DNA from: Lobosporangium transversale
Taxonomy: Eukaryota; Mortierellomycota; Mortierellomycetes; Mortierellales; Mortierellaceae
Direction: 5' to 3'
NCBI RefSeq assembly: GCF_002105155.1
Contig: NW_019028998.1
Location: 620,001-684,000, forward strand
Length of the DNA: 64,000 bases
Below, one piece after another: positions 45,421 through 58,871 of the stretch (positions are counted from its first letter, which is position 1; each line of letters starts with the position of its first letter). Made by a program: the position numbers and the translations under genes. The notes beneath the pieces were generated by a model. The model saw only the letters and a list, made by a program, of their open reading frames with translations. It made no database searches and was not told the origin of the DNA.

Positions 45421-45593
45421 TATTGGGCTGACGTCTAAGGATTATTGGTAAAAGCTAGACAAGTGATGCTGACATTTATCATCGCATGGTTGATGACTTG
45501 TTTTCGCGTTTGATTATCTCCACTCACACTGCCTCTCTTGTTGCTTCACCTCCACGCACTTTTTTACTCATACTGTACACACACACTCCAAAC

Positions 45594-45624
<31 letters not shown>

Positions 45625-46483
45625 CACCTCTCTCTCTCCGTCTCTCTCTGCCTCTCTCTCTATTGATTCCCAAAGCATCAGTAAGTAGTTTTAGCTTGTT
45701 CTTATTCACATCTGTTGGAACCTGGCGCTTTATTTTTATGGTCTTATGGAGCACGACTTGACCACCTACCACCCATCATCGCAACATGATCGAGCGTGTC
45801 TGTCTGACGGAGCTAAAGCTCCAAAAAGGAAAGCTTTATGACATTGTCTCTTGGTCCTCTCTAGTCTTTTTTTTTTTTTTTTTTTTTTTAGCTATTACTT
45901 TATTTTTCCTTTTTCGTCATTCACAACTTTTTTTATCGCCATAGTGTTACATATTATTTTCCGCATCAGCTTTTATCTCTCAACACACCATTTACTCTCT
46001 ACTGCCTCTCCCACTCCTCCCTTCTTTTAGCACACCTACTCATCTCTCTTTCTCACACACACTGTCAGCCTTTTTTTTACTGGGTTCGTCACTTTTTTTT
46101 ACACCGGATACATGTCTCTCTGACATGTCTTGGAAACAATCGTATAATGAAGTGCCTTTTATTATGAAATCGTGGCAGAATGTGCTAGGGGGACTCCGCG
46201 GATAAAGACTGCTTTAAAATAGCACACCTTAGCTCCCATCATCACCCCTTTCGTTATTGCTAGAAAGGTTTGATGACCGTGAGCGTCCTAGACGTTTCAT
46301 GGAGCATACTCATTTGGGGACCCTTTAGCAAAGGGCGCCAATGTGTTCAGGTCTCCTACTATTCCTCTCTTGCAATAAATATTAGGCTCGGTAAGGCAAG
46401 AATCACCAACTAATATTCACAATTGCGTTTCTACTTTATTTGTCGACCCGAAATAGATTTTCTGTATAAACTCAAAAGTAATA

Positions 46484-46915
46484 ATGACAGCAATTCTTCC
46501 CGAAGGCACCGGCAGCAAGTATACTAGCATATGTGAACCATGGTCATCGGCTCTTGGACACGTCCCTGGCTCGGATTACTTTAGACAGTTGAAGAATCCT
46601 CGCGAAATCAATTATCAAGATTATCTAAAGTTCTGCAACGTGCGTTCCCAAGATAAGAGTGTCTTCGATTCAAATTGGATGACCATAATATTACCAGCAC
46701 TACAGAATAGTGGACGCATCAACCTTGAACAAGAATACTTAAGGTTAAATAAGGAATGGAAACAGGACAAAATACGAAGGGAACAATTCTGGAAAGTTGC
46801 CATATTTGAAGTCAAAGCAACGATATCAACCCAAGCTGTGTGTGAAAAGCAGCAGCGGAAGTCTGCCGACTGAATGCCGCTGTTTTGTATGATCTAGAGA
46901 CGAAAGGTTCGGACT
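46484..46915 (+). pseudogene. Second nuclease-like piece, chimeric and frameshifted
   Basis: Starts MTAILPEGTGSKYTSICEPW and continues FRQLKNPREINYQDYLKFCN, then joins directly to VAIFEVKATISTQAVCEKQQ, the same domain as in the piece at 45105. A missing T after GAAGTCTG shifts the frame, and the homology ends near 46915, 25 bases before the right arm begins. It appears truncated by the event that placed the D LTR there. Confidence 0.55.
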
Positions 46916-46940
46916 ACGGTGTCAAGTAGTCCTGAACCAG

Positions 46941-49789
46941 TGTCACAGTATATAGTCTTAAGCCTATAAAAGGCTTGTAATAATAATTTAATAAAGATCA
47001 CCTTTTGTCTTCACTACCTATTAGAGAGTTTTCGCAACCAAGTTTACATCAAGGATTTACATCAGCTGAGAATGAACTTAAAAGAGTTTGATGTGTTTCT
47101 GAAAAATGACCATTTTTATTTTCGCCATTAGTAATATACAGAACGACTTTTCCATGTTCTTCTTAACGCTGTGACTGATTTTAAAATAAATACTTCGAAT
47201 TAAAAAAAAAAAAAAAAAAAATATGTAAAGCGTCCACATTGCACCCGTTCTCTTAAACCTCGTCAACGCTCAACAGCTTCTCGATGGAAGGGATATAAAT
47301 GATGATGGTGCTGCTAACTTCCAGGTACCTCGACTCCAAAATAATCGTATCGATTTGGAAGCACTTTCTGACGCAGATTTCCGTACGATGTTCAGATTTA
47401 CCGATAAAGGTGATTCAGAGTCTGATCCTGCTTCTTCAACATCATCCACAGGATCCGTTTGGGATATATCCTCAATCGACAATCTCTGAAAGGAAGGTAA
47501 GTTATGCGTCTCATTTTGTTCTGGGGGAGTATTCATTAGAGAAGAATGCTTTCTGTTGTGTGCCAGAGTTTTTTCGGTGAAAGGAATAGCAGGAGGTAAA
47601 GGCTCGTAGACACTACGGCTTTAAATGACTCTAGGCTAGAGCATTGATGACTAATAGAATAGAGATTTCTAATGTTGATAACCTCTATAGTCTAAAAAGT
47701 CGCGTCTTTTATGGTAAAATATAGAATTGGCAATTTTTTATATTTTTTTGGCTAAATTTAAGCAATTCTGGCTAGACGTAGAAATACGAGAAAAACGAAT
47801 CTTGTTGTATTTTACAAAGCAAATTTATGACAAGGCTGGATTTCAAAAATAGAGATGCTTTTTAAGGTTTTTTTTCACTCCCCGATGTGAATTTTGATGT
47901 AAAAACGAGGTTGCGAAAACTCTCTATTATGTAGATAAACACGTAGTTACCTGGTACAGGTCCCTCTACCAGAAATGAATAAATACTCCAGCAATGTTCC
48001 ACTATGTCGGGAAAAGCCCCCAGCGGTCAAGCTTAGTCCAGGGCTTGGTCGCTGAAGCAACCTCTCCTTCTCTTCTGGACAAGGGGAGTGCGCGCAAACC
48101 AGATTTAAGTTTTCCCAACATTACAAATAAATCTGTTGAAGTTAAAAATTCTGCTATGCATACGCTCCCTCCTGCCAATAATTAGTCAGAAACCAACGAA
48201 AAAAGCTAAAAATGTAAATAATGGGCCACGTGCCAGAGATAAATTAAACCTAAACACTCACCAACATTCCAATGGCCACACGATCTCTGTATCTTCCTCT
48301 CCACAACCTTGCCCGCTTGAGGCGACTAGAATATCTGAGACCGTGGACCTGCCTTCTCCCCCAAGAACCTGCAACGTTGCTCACGCAAGAAGACCCTTCA
48401 ACTACAATCCTTCACAGTCGACACTGCTGCCCGTACCCTACTCACGTTCCTTGGTGCTGTTAATGGCCGTCCAGCCAGGATTTTAATCGATGGTGGCGCT
48501 GAGGGTAACGTCATTAGCTCCTCATTCCAAAAACAAAACTCCATTCCCCTCCATTCCTGTTCCTCCATTCCAATTATACTCCCTAATGGCGACCGCTCCA
48601 TCACCAAACATACTGTTTCCATCACTCTTGAACGTGGCACTTATTCCGACACTCTTCACCCTCTCGTCTATCCCCTCAAATACTATGACCTCATTCTCGG
48701 CAAACCTTGGCTTACCACAATTAATCCCTCTATCGACTGGCGCACTAATGATCCCCACTTCACACATAATGGCAATGCCATGCACTGGTCATGCAGAGGG
48801 TTTCAAACCAATTCCATTACAGCTAAGTCTCGTGGGCTACTTATGAGTCACATGCATTTCTAAACTGCCGCGGCACAGCCAGGCAGCGAGGTTTATCTCG
48901 CCACAGTAAAATTCCCTCATCTACCAATTCCGACATACACCCTGATATTGCGTCAATTATACAGGTTGAGTTCCCCGATGTCTTTCCTGACTCACTCCCT
49001 GCAGGTCTTCCACCAGACCGTGGCGATTCTATGAAATTGAAACAGATCCCAACGCAGATCCACCTGTTCGCCCTGTGATTCGCCTCTCTATCGCTGAACT
49101 CGACGAGTTACGCAAACAGCTGAATGAACTCTTAGCTAAAAGATTTATCAAGCCCAGCACATCATCTTATGGGGCTTCCGTCCTTTTCGTCAAAAAGAAA
49201 GATGGGACCCTTCGTATCTGCGTAGATTACCGTGGCTTAAATAGAATCACACGCAAAAATCGCCATCCACTTCCGCGTATCGATGAGCTCATCGACCGCT
49301 TTCGAGATGCAAAATATTTCTCAAAACTCGATCTAATGTCAGGATATCACCAGCAGCGGATTTTTGATGCACACACTCATAAGACTGCATTTCGTTGTAT
49401 ATAGATATGGCCACTATGAATTTAATGTTGTTCCGTTTGGTCTAACTAATGCCCCTGCTTCCTTCTCCACCATGATGTCACAAGCATTGAGCCCACTGCT
49501 GGATAAGTGTGTAGTACTTTACCTGGATGATATTCTAATCTACTCCAAGGCCAAGACTGAGCACCTAGCCCATCTCTGCAGTGTACTCTCATTTCTCCGG
49601 AAGAATCGTCTCTATGCCAAACTTAGCAAGTGTTCCTTTATGCAAGAAGAAACTGAATTCTTGGGCCACGTCGTTTGTAAAGAAGGTATCAAGACAAGCT
49701 CAGGCCATGTCAAGGCTATCAAAGAGTGGCCTCGTTCCACCAAGCAAAGAGATGTGCAACAGTTTATTAGCCTTGCTCAGTTCTACAGT
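46941..49789 (+). mobile_element. Degenerate Ty3 fragment D, right-arm copy
   Basis: Mirror of 41637-44485 with the same frameshifts and the same truncation in RT. Its first bases (TGTCACAG at 46941) are the inner boundary of the palindrome. Confidence 0.8.
47024..47924 (+). mobile_element. Non-autonomous TA-inserting DNA element, right-arm copy
   Basis: Exact mirror of 43502-44402 with TA flanks at 47022-47023 and 47925-47926. Present in both arms, so inserted before the duplication. Confidence 0.75.
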
Positions 49790-49958
49790 ATAAGGTGAGT
49801 GTTGACATCAGTATTGAAGATAAAGATCTCCGAGTATAAAATATAAAAATATAAAAACATGATAATATAAAAATATAAAGATATAAAAATATAGATATAG
49901 AAAATATAGAAAATAAATCATAAAGAAATAAATATCGATTTTTTATTCAACGGGTTTT

Positions 49959-50276
49959 TCATAAATGTCTTGCCAATGTTCTTTTAGAACGCCGTAGTCG
50001 TTGTTTACTCTCGGCAGTATTGTCATTCTCACTGTCATGCTTTCGATTCATTTCTGTTGATTCGAAAAGCATTGCCAACGATTCAAAATTGTCAAACAAC
50101 TTATGAATGTTCTCAAGCTTTGTCAATGTCACGAGCCCGTGCAATGAATCTTTTTTTGACATTTGCTCTTGCCATTATAAACCTTTTGAGTCGGCAAACG
50201 CTGGTGCAGGAGAGCGCAGATGCATCAATGAGGACAGAAAGCGGTTCTCCATCAAGTAGACAAAAAAGAGTGTACA
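49959..50276 (-). pseudogene. Orphan CRN header fragment, right-arm copy
   Basis: Mirror of 41150-41467; one extra T near 50170 puts the header and the downstream part (MSKKDSLHGLVTLTKLENIH) in different frames. Confidence 0.6.
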
Positions 50277-50763
50277 CCTTATTTTTGGGATCTGCTTTTT
50301 TGTCGGAAGATTTTTTCCAACATATTTCAAGATATCCATGGAGTAATGAGGAAGTAAAGGATGAGAACTGAAAGTTATTGTTTTGAAGTTATGAGGGAGA
50401 ACGAACGTTTTATATGAAAAGAGGTTTATTTAAAATAATAACAAAGAACTACTGTTCTTGTTCGCTATTTATCATGACATGGCGATTGAACTTCTTTCTA
50501 TTTAATCTCAAAAAAAAAAAAAAAAAAAAAAAAAAGAAGAGTCTATTAACTCATTAACAACAAATAAAGGATGTCATACCTCTCTTCAAGAGCGTCTATC
50601 CTCTCACAAAGCACCTTAATTACTGCCTCATGTTTTTTAACACTATCCTGTAATGAATGGCCATCTGAACATGTATCGGCATTCGAGGCTGGAGGGACCG
50701 GCGGCGCATTATTTTCGGCAACTTTTACAGGTCTTGTAGTGTCGTAACACAGATGTACGGTTG

Positions 50764-50799
<36 letters not shown>

Positions 50800-51829
50800 A
50801 CAGGGTGAGAAAGGCCATGTCTGACATGGGATTACGATGAATGAGGAAAGGTTCAGTTGTATTTTCTAACTCGAACTCAACCAGGATGGATAAGTGATAA
50901 CGATTTAAATGATCATGATATTCACGGAGTAATTTTTCTTCATCTTTTTTCTTTTTTCCCACGAGTCCTTTGGCACAAAAGAAAAAAATGTATTTGTTGG
51001 ATTCACTCATTGTGGAAAGATAAAAAGAAAGATGAAAGAATGGTCAAGAGGAAAGAGACAAAGAACAAAACCAACACGCAGTGAGGGAGATGAGACACAA
51101 GAGAATGGAAGAAAAAGGAAGAGATACAAAGCAAAAAAATAAATATGAGCATACAGGGGAAGAGACACGGGCCATTTTTTGGCAGACGTCGATTACGCCC
51201 TATCAGCTGCCCAATCGATGTGTCAATAAGTGAGTCAAATTCATTAAAGTTGAAGCCAACATAAAATATTTGGTGTTTCTACTTTCAAATGTGGAAGGCT
51301 GTATATGGCTAACATCACTTTTGTGAGCCCATGTAGCCCAGATGTCGTAATGAAGCCCGGTTTGCGCATTTAAAGTGAGTTTAATGATCTGATATCTTTT
51401 TCAGAACAAATTAACACAGCCAAGTTTCGCGGTAAATGCCTTGTACTTCAGTATCATGTATTCGATTTGTATTTTCAGTTGTCATGAAGAAAGTTTCAGT
51501 CTTCTCTTTATACTTCCCTTTGTGTCCATGGCACTCTCAAGCTCATTTCTCGTATCAAAAAGTTCGAGCTCGAAATGCCAATTTGTGTCGTTTCAGGCTG
51601 ACAAGCACGCCTATTCATAAAAAGTCAGCAACTACAGTATATAAATATAGATTAAGGTATAGATACATAAAGTAAATTGTTTGTCATTAATGAAGAGAGA
51701 GTGTTTTAATGCAATCAATGCGAAATATACAAAGTAACAGCTATTTAAACAGATCTGCAAAATTATAAATCCTATGTCAACAAAATGGGACGTCCTTACA
51801 ATGTTGGGTAAAAAAAAATAGAATTGCTG

Positions 51830-53322
51830 TTAGATAGTCAACAGCTCATTGTCAATTCTTTGAGTATTGCCACTACTGTCCTTCCAGCGAGCACTCATCC
51901 GCACTGTATTAAAACTCTTATCGTGCCAGAAATGCACCAAATTCACCCCTTGGTCCAGTTCCGCGTCGGTTTGCCAGTATGGGTGCTTAAAATAGTCGTC
52001 CTCACAGGTAAAATGAACAACCCAAGCTTCTTCTGCTGGGAGTAAACGTTTGTAAGTTAGCGTCTTGCTGATATGGTCCTTAATAGAAGTTTGACTCCCT
52101 ATAGCCAAAAGCTCGATAACAACCGTAGGTTTTCCTGCTTTCTTGATGACAATGTCAATATATTTGTGGTCCTCATGCTCACGGAGGCGCCACTGGCCAA
52201 TGATCTCATATTTTTTTGTTTTGTTTAGCCAGTTGGTGAGAACTCTCATCAATTCCGTGTCATAGACGCTTTCTCGAGGGACACTGGCGTTGTAGTCGCC
52301 CATAACCTTAACTGTTCTCCCCGAACTTTTGTATGATCGATCTTCCGCCTGCAAAATCAAGTCTTTATCGAAAAATCGAAGAGCAATCTTCATAATCTCT
52401 AGAATATCCAATGATCCTCCTCTTTTCTTTGGGGGTGACTCTGAAGGAGCGTGAGGATATTTTAATGGGATAATATATCTCCTCACAAACGAGTCAATGA
52501 ATGCTGAGGCCATACGGTAGTTACTGCCATCAAGTCTTATCAGCACCCCTTCTGCAGTTAGGAAGTCTGCCAATCTCTGTTGTTCCATGTCTGTGATAGA
52601 TATATCGCCGAGATACCCAATAAAATCTGTTCGGAGAAGATTAACAGCATCTGTAGCTGATTCATTCAAAAGTGAATCGACCATCCTTCTGAAAGTATGG
52701 TACGAAAGCATCCTCTTATTCTGATTGTCTGTGGAGAAGTCCTGCCATGTATCGTAATCGAGACATTTCGTCGAGCCGTTGACTTTCGAGCGAAGATCCT
52801 CATGAATGGAGCGTCCACAAAGACAAATCATTCCTGGATGACTATTGACATTGAGCACAATTCATTGTATTAGAATGGCACATCAACTCGTGGAGAGTTA
52901 ACTAAGCTTAAAAAACATACCCATTTGACTTCGAGTGTACGTCTCGCATCACCAAAAGTTCTCCAGAAAACAGACTCATTATTGCGAACGTTAACTTCCT
53001 CAAATGATAGTCTAAATGAAAAATATAAGGTCAGTACCGGTACAATAGCGCATACATTGCATCCACTTTATCCATTTTCGCGGAAGTTGGCTTACGGGAG
53101 GCAGCGATACCCAAAGTCAGTTAATTGGGTGATAAGTCGATACAACCATGTTGTTTTTCCAGAGGCACGTGCGCCTATGAGCATCACTAAATCGCGGCGA
53201 AAAACGCTCTGTAGTATTTCCTTATTTTTGTCATGGTCCGCAGGATCCACATAGTAGACTTTATTAACATCGTCGAATCTGATCGGTCCATTGACTGTCC
53301 GGAATGTAATGAGACAGACCAT
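51830..53322 (-). pseudogene. Second CRN-type NTPase/nuclease gene, right-arm copy
   Basis: Mirror of 38100-39592 with the same pieces, the same internal deletion and an identical 3' open frame (52858-51830). The deletion therefore happened before the duplication (or was copied by gene conversion). Confidence 0.7.
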
Positions 53323-53694
53323 GGCGATTATAAATTGAGGTTCATTCTGCTTCTTTCTGCTCCAAATCATACTTTTAACCTGCTTTTTTTTTATTTTTTT
53401 TTTCATCATGTACCAGAGATATTCGAGCTCTGCCTGCTAGATCCCTGCATCTGGGTATCCCACGGGGCCAACAGAGCTTACGAGGAGGACTGTGTTCAAG
53501 ATGAGTAAGGATGACCTTTCCCAGGCTTGTGAGAGTGCAGGAGGATCATTTGTGATGCGCACTCACACGCTGGAAGAGCACGCACAGTTTTCCAAGAAGG
53601 TGCGATCTCCGCACCAAGAGAGTTCAACAAAATAAACTGGGTTGTTACAAACGTTTATGTGAATGAATAAGCTTTTTTTATTTTCTGAAAACAA

Positions 53695-56600
53695 TTAGTC
53701 GCCATCTTGCAGTGTTAAGGACGATTCTTGCTCGTTGGATTTGATCTTCTTTTCTCTTCCATGCTCAATTGCCTCTCCACTTCTCTTGATGGAATCCAAT
53801 AGCTCAATCTCGTTCTCATGAAAGTATTCGGCAATGTTGCCCTCATCTATCACCATTAGAGCCTGCCTTGAATCTGGGGGATGCATGGTCTTATTTTTAT
53901 CTGACAATTTTCCAGGATACATTAACAACAAGCTAAGATACCTTTCATTCGGAGGGCAAAAGCGGTCAAAGTTGGGCAAATGGTGTACATTGATCGCGTC
54001 GCGGCTAATTGTCTCTAAGGCGTGTGCTGCTTTCATACCATCAAGCTTCTTCACGAATTTGAGCTGGACAAATACGGGGTACATCTTTTTGTTGATCTTG
54101 AGAATAAACACAATGTCTGGACCAGTGATTTCGTCCGTGGGGAAATAAAATGGAGGAATCTCTCTTTTATCAATCCTCGAATCATGGTCGAAATGGGCCT
54201 CCAAGAATTGCTCCATAGTCAAGTCACTGCAATCAGCTCCAATGCGGGATTTTTTCCATCCAACTATGGTGGCTTCGTGATCAACCAGATCCAGAGGTGC
54301 ATTTTTTGGAAACATCTTTTTCGCAAGCGTCTTGTTGTGGAAGATGTTGATCAAGCTCAAAGGAACTTGACACTCCCAAAATTTTCCATGTATTTTGGGG
54401 TCTTTAGTGAATGTCCAAAAGGTAACTATCATGTTGTGAAATCCAGGGTCTGATTTTTGAAAGTAATTGTGGACTGCAAGAAACACAAATGGTTCGTCGA
54501 TCACTGTACGATATTCTGACGATTTTGACTTGATAAACTCCATCCTACCAAGCGCCGATTCTACAAGTTGGGGAAGTTCCTTAGCGATAACAGTTTGTAC
54601 TCCAAATAACACCATGCGAACAAGTGCTATTTGACGAGATAGAGCATCTCAGATTTCTCCCACATTAAGCGCTTCATAGCGTGATGAAAGTCAGAGCATA
54701 AGTTCCCCCTTTTCCTCTGGTTCAAATCATCAGGGCAAGTTGCTAGCCTTTGTTGCACGTCCTTTATCTCCTTCATCCAGATTGGCTCTTCTTGAGATCC
54801 TGGCTCATTTTGCTCCCTTTTAGTCTCCTCGATCGCATTGTGCTTCCATATAGTTCCCTCGATCACGCTGATAATGGGTCGGAATCGGCCTCGGAGGAGT
54901 CGGTACATCGTATCGACTGCAGCTGGCGGTATCATTTCATCGATTTTTTCACGACCTGTAGTCACTTGATCTTTAAGACGCTCTAAGTATTCGGTGATTT
55001 GTGCTATACTACTCCATCCAGAAAAATTGGTGATACGATAGGATTGACCTCCATCCGGTTCCTTGGTACCTTTGGCTTCTGCGCCAGAATCCTCCAACCA
55101 TTGAAGGTCATTAAGACTAAGGCCAGTCCCACACGGAATGATACAAACATGTTGCGAATCCGTGGTTACTGTTTCAAGGCCATGGACTACAGGCGATAGT
55201 AATGGCCTCGGTCTGCTATCGGGTAGGTTCGATTGGAATCGTTTCTCAAATACTCGGCTGAAATTCTGAGCCTCATCAACTACAATCAGAATTTTGGTCG
55301 ATGGATTCAGTTGACTTTGAACTTGTTCAAAAGCTTTTTGAACGACACGGCATACGTTCCCTCTTCCAACACCTCCCCTGTGGAAGCCTGCGGCTATAGT
55401 ATTGAAAAGCTTGTCAAAAATATCGGGTACCTCCTTGCTGAAAGCTGAGGGGCAAACCTGCAAGAGCATCAAGCTTTCACAAGTTAGGTTTTTGTTCAAT
55501 CCCAGACAGTGTTGGAAGATCAGTAGTCTTGACAGGAGTAGGCAGTGCGTGATTGCTTGTGTGTTAAGGCCATTTTCTGCCTTATCTTGATTATTATATA
55601 ACCGTTCCAAATTTGCCTCTTGCATAAACTTAGCAAGCGATGTCAAGTCATTGGATCCTCTATCGGTGCTGCTGGCGTTCAAATAGATGCCCCATTTCTG
55701 GGAAAGAATCTCGATGACAGTCCTGGTCTTCCCGCAACCACTAACTCCAAACAATGATAGTTGACGAGGATCATCTTCATAAATTTTTTTGATTGCCTCT
55801 TCACATGGATGGTATATAGTGTTATTGAGAGATGTCGATGGGCTAAGGAGAAGAAGACTTGGCCATTCTTTTTTCTCGCTTGGCGCTCCTCTCCTAGGGA
55901 CTTTCGGAAGACCTGACACAACTCCCCCAGTCAGTGGAAGTTTAAGGTCACCATTGGCGTATGATTCTAGGAATTGCTTGACCTTTCCCTGGAAGAATTC
56001 CTTCTTGATTCTCTCAAGCCAGAGTCTCTCTAGATATGACATGTGACGGACAATGTTAATATGCCGTAAAAACTAATGTGCTATATAACCCGTAATATAA
56101 CCCGACAAATCTCTTACCATCCTCATCATTTAGTTCTAAAGCTCTTGGACCTAAGTATCCATAATGTTTCAAGAAAAGGCGTTAGAATAAGCTGCAGCAT
56201 GTAGCAAAAGATTAAACGAGAAATTGACTCAATCCACAACCACAAAAAAAAGAAAAGAAAGGGCATTAGGAATAGGCTCCGGGTGTGCAAACTCAATCAA
56301 AAGACCCAAGGAATGAATACAGAGCATCTGCGATGCTGAAAGTCTACTTGAGAAATAGACTCATTTACTGTTGACTTGAGAACTCGTACCTGCAAAGGAT
56401 CCTAACAATTGCAACAGCAATAAAATAAATAAACATGTTAGCATGAACAGTAATGTTGATCGTCATGCACAGGAGTTTAAGCTCCATCTGGCTGAAAATA
56501 TCAGTAGCCAGCCCATCAAGAGCTACCTTGTGATGGCCGCTGAATAATGACGTGTATGGTTTTCTTCGCTGGAGCAGAACCAAAGACCTCAGAGATCTCG

Positions 56601-56842
56601 CTTGTTGCTCTGGTGAGTAGCTCCTTTGATTCAATATTGGCGAGATTGATTGTAGCGCCCTCATCAGGAACAGAGATGTGAAAGAGATTCAATTTGTCGG
56701 CATCAATCTCTCGGAAGTCGTTTTCTTTTTCCTTCTTGATTGCTTTTTTGAGAGCAGCAATTGAGTCATCAGCATCCAATTGGACTTCAAATGCGGAAGA
56801 GTCGCCGTCGAGAATACAAAAGAGCTTAATTTTTTGAGTCAT
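53695..56842 (-). pseudogene. CRN protein, right-arm copy, frameshifted
   Basis: Mirror of 34570-37727 with the same header, small exons (56371-56391 and 56118-56150) and main exon (56029-53695). Near 54627-54690 three small deletions totalling 10 bases disrupt the frame after the NTPase, so the frame ends and the nuclease half is open only as a separate piece (54615-53695). Scattered substitutions (for example EFMQEPN to KFMQEAN, MDEITG to TDEITG) also separate the copies. Header and NTPase could still be made as a truncated protein. Confidence 0.88.
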
Positions 56843-56862
56843 CTTGGTTTAATTGCGTACTG

Positions 56863-56896
<34 letters not shown>

Positions 56897-57619
56897 TTGT
56901 CAGTAAATCAGCAAAGAGCGAATTTGATTAAAGTGAACTGAGCAAGAATGTTGGCGTTAATGTGAAGATTGAAAGAGAAATGCTTAGAGGAAGAGGGATG
57001 AAAGAAAGAAAAGATGGATGTGTGAGAAAAAAAAAGAGTGGCAATAGGATGTGCTCACTAAAAATAAAATTACGTACACGCGTTTTTATTCCCATCATCC
57101 ATCATACAATTATATACATACATTTTCCTCTCTATTGCTTGATTATCCTTCAGAATCTTTGTTTTCGCACCTTAACTACACGTTAAACATTTAATTCAAG
57201 GTTATATCTATTTTTTTTATCTCTTTCTTTACATCTTTAATTTTTGCTCCTCCATGTGCACCTCTTTCTCTCTCTCTAGACACCTCTTACTCTCTCTTTC
57301 CTCGCTTATTTTGTCCATTATTTTTTTATTTTCCTCACCAATTTTTTTCACTTTTATCTCTCAGCACACATTCCCTGCCCATTTTTTATTTCATACTCTG
57401 TGCACCTATCTCTCTCTCGCTCTCTTTGCACAGCTTTTTCTCATTCTGTGAATCAATCATTTCAATTTACTTTCGCACACCGATTTCCTTTCCTTATACG
57501 CACCCATTTTCCCTGCTCACTGATTTTTCCTTCGCTTCCTCTGTTCTAGTTTTCCTCACTCAGTACACACCTAATTTCCTCCCATTTGTATTTTCCTTTC
57601 ATTGCGTTCCCATTATTTT

Positions 57620-57718
<99 letters not shown>

Positions 57719-58871
57719 ACCGTTAGAACGTGAAGGCCTCACATCTGTGCCAATCTTTCATTGACGCTATTATCCAATCGACATTCGTAAGTCTTTATCA
57801 TTTCGGTGGTTTCCGTCCCTGGTAATCTCTGCATTAATTTGGTGTTCCTGGACAGTCTGCATTATCATGTCTGCGTGCGAAGGTAATGTAATGTGCTTTA
57901 TTTCATACAGTGGCTTCCAAAATTGTCCACATGTTCCGCGCCCATGTTTTCCATCTTGATAAGAATAATAGCGATGTTTGCTTGCACTTTTATTTTTATT
58001 AGAATAAACAAGCATGCCAATGTTAAGTGCAGTGCTCCTATTTGGTTCGAACGGTTCGAATTCGAACAGCTTCGAATGCATTCGATTCGAATAAGCCTTA
58101 TCCAGGTTCGATTCGAATGGTTCGAATGGTTCGAATAGGAGCGTGGTGGTTTGAATTGCGACGTGTTATGACTGATATAGCTCATAGCCCTGGTTCAGAG
58201 TTGTATTGCAAAAAGTTTTATTTGATTTGCTAGTATTGAGAGATGCTTATACTCTTATTTAGAAAACTATATAAGGCTCAATCAAGGCATCTCTTTCAAC
58301 CAGTGCTCCTATTCGATTCGAATGGTTTGAATGGCTCGAATCATTTGAACCATTCGAATAGCATTCGAATCCTGTTATCTATTCGTATTCGAATCGAATT
58401 CGATATCAGGCAAATTCGATTCGAATGGTTCGAATAGGAGCACTGGTCCGGGACAGTTACCTTGGGAAAACCAAACTGGACGTGATGGAGCGGCTAGGTG
58501 GGATGAAGTTTTTGATGACTATGGATAGTGGATAATTTGTCGCGTTGCGCAACAGGCCACGTCGGAAAGGTGGACTTTGTCGTATACCAGCCACCAAGTC
58601 AGAAGCTCGTCACGTGATTCGAGGCCAAGCAAGTCACGAACTAACGCCACCACGGCTCGGTTCAGGTCTGAGTCATAGCATGTGAAAGCATATGACTCAT
58701 TGATAAGCATAGCCTATGACTCAATGATAAGCATAGCCTATGACTCATTGATAAACATAGCCCATCGATAAGCATTGCCCATGAGTCATCGATAGGTACA
58801 GCCCTATGACTCACTGATAAGCATAGCCCATGAATAACATATAAATAGAGACGCATTCCCCACCTAGTTTA

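Larger units (their letters stand above)
44486..46940. other. Unique spacer between palindrome arms
   Basis: 2,455 bases found once. It holds two decayed nuclease-like gene pieces in the same orientation, T-rich and CT-rich tracts (for example T26 near 45598-45624 followed by (TC)n), and between 45421 and 46483 nothing I can name. The two gene pieces share a direct repeat of about 118 bases (about 45105-45225 and 46797-46915). Confidence 0.6.

Noticed and set aside
45486..45772. Frames over 45486-45772 in the spacer
   Set aside because: They translate T and CT tracts into Phe, Leu and Ser runs (or Lys/Arg on the other strand) and show no domain.
53695..56042. Right-arm CRN pieces as two separate functional genes
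   Set aside because: The break between them is explained by three small deletions relative to the intact left copy; the second piece has no header or promoter of its own.
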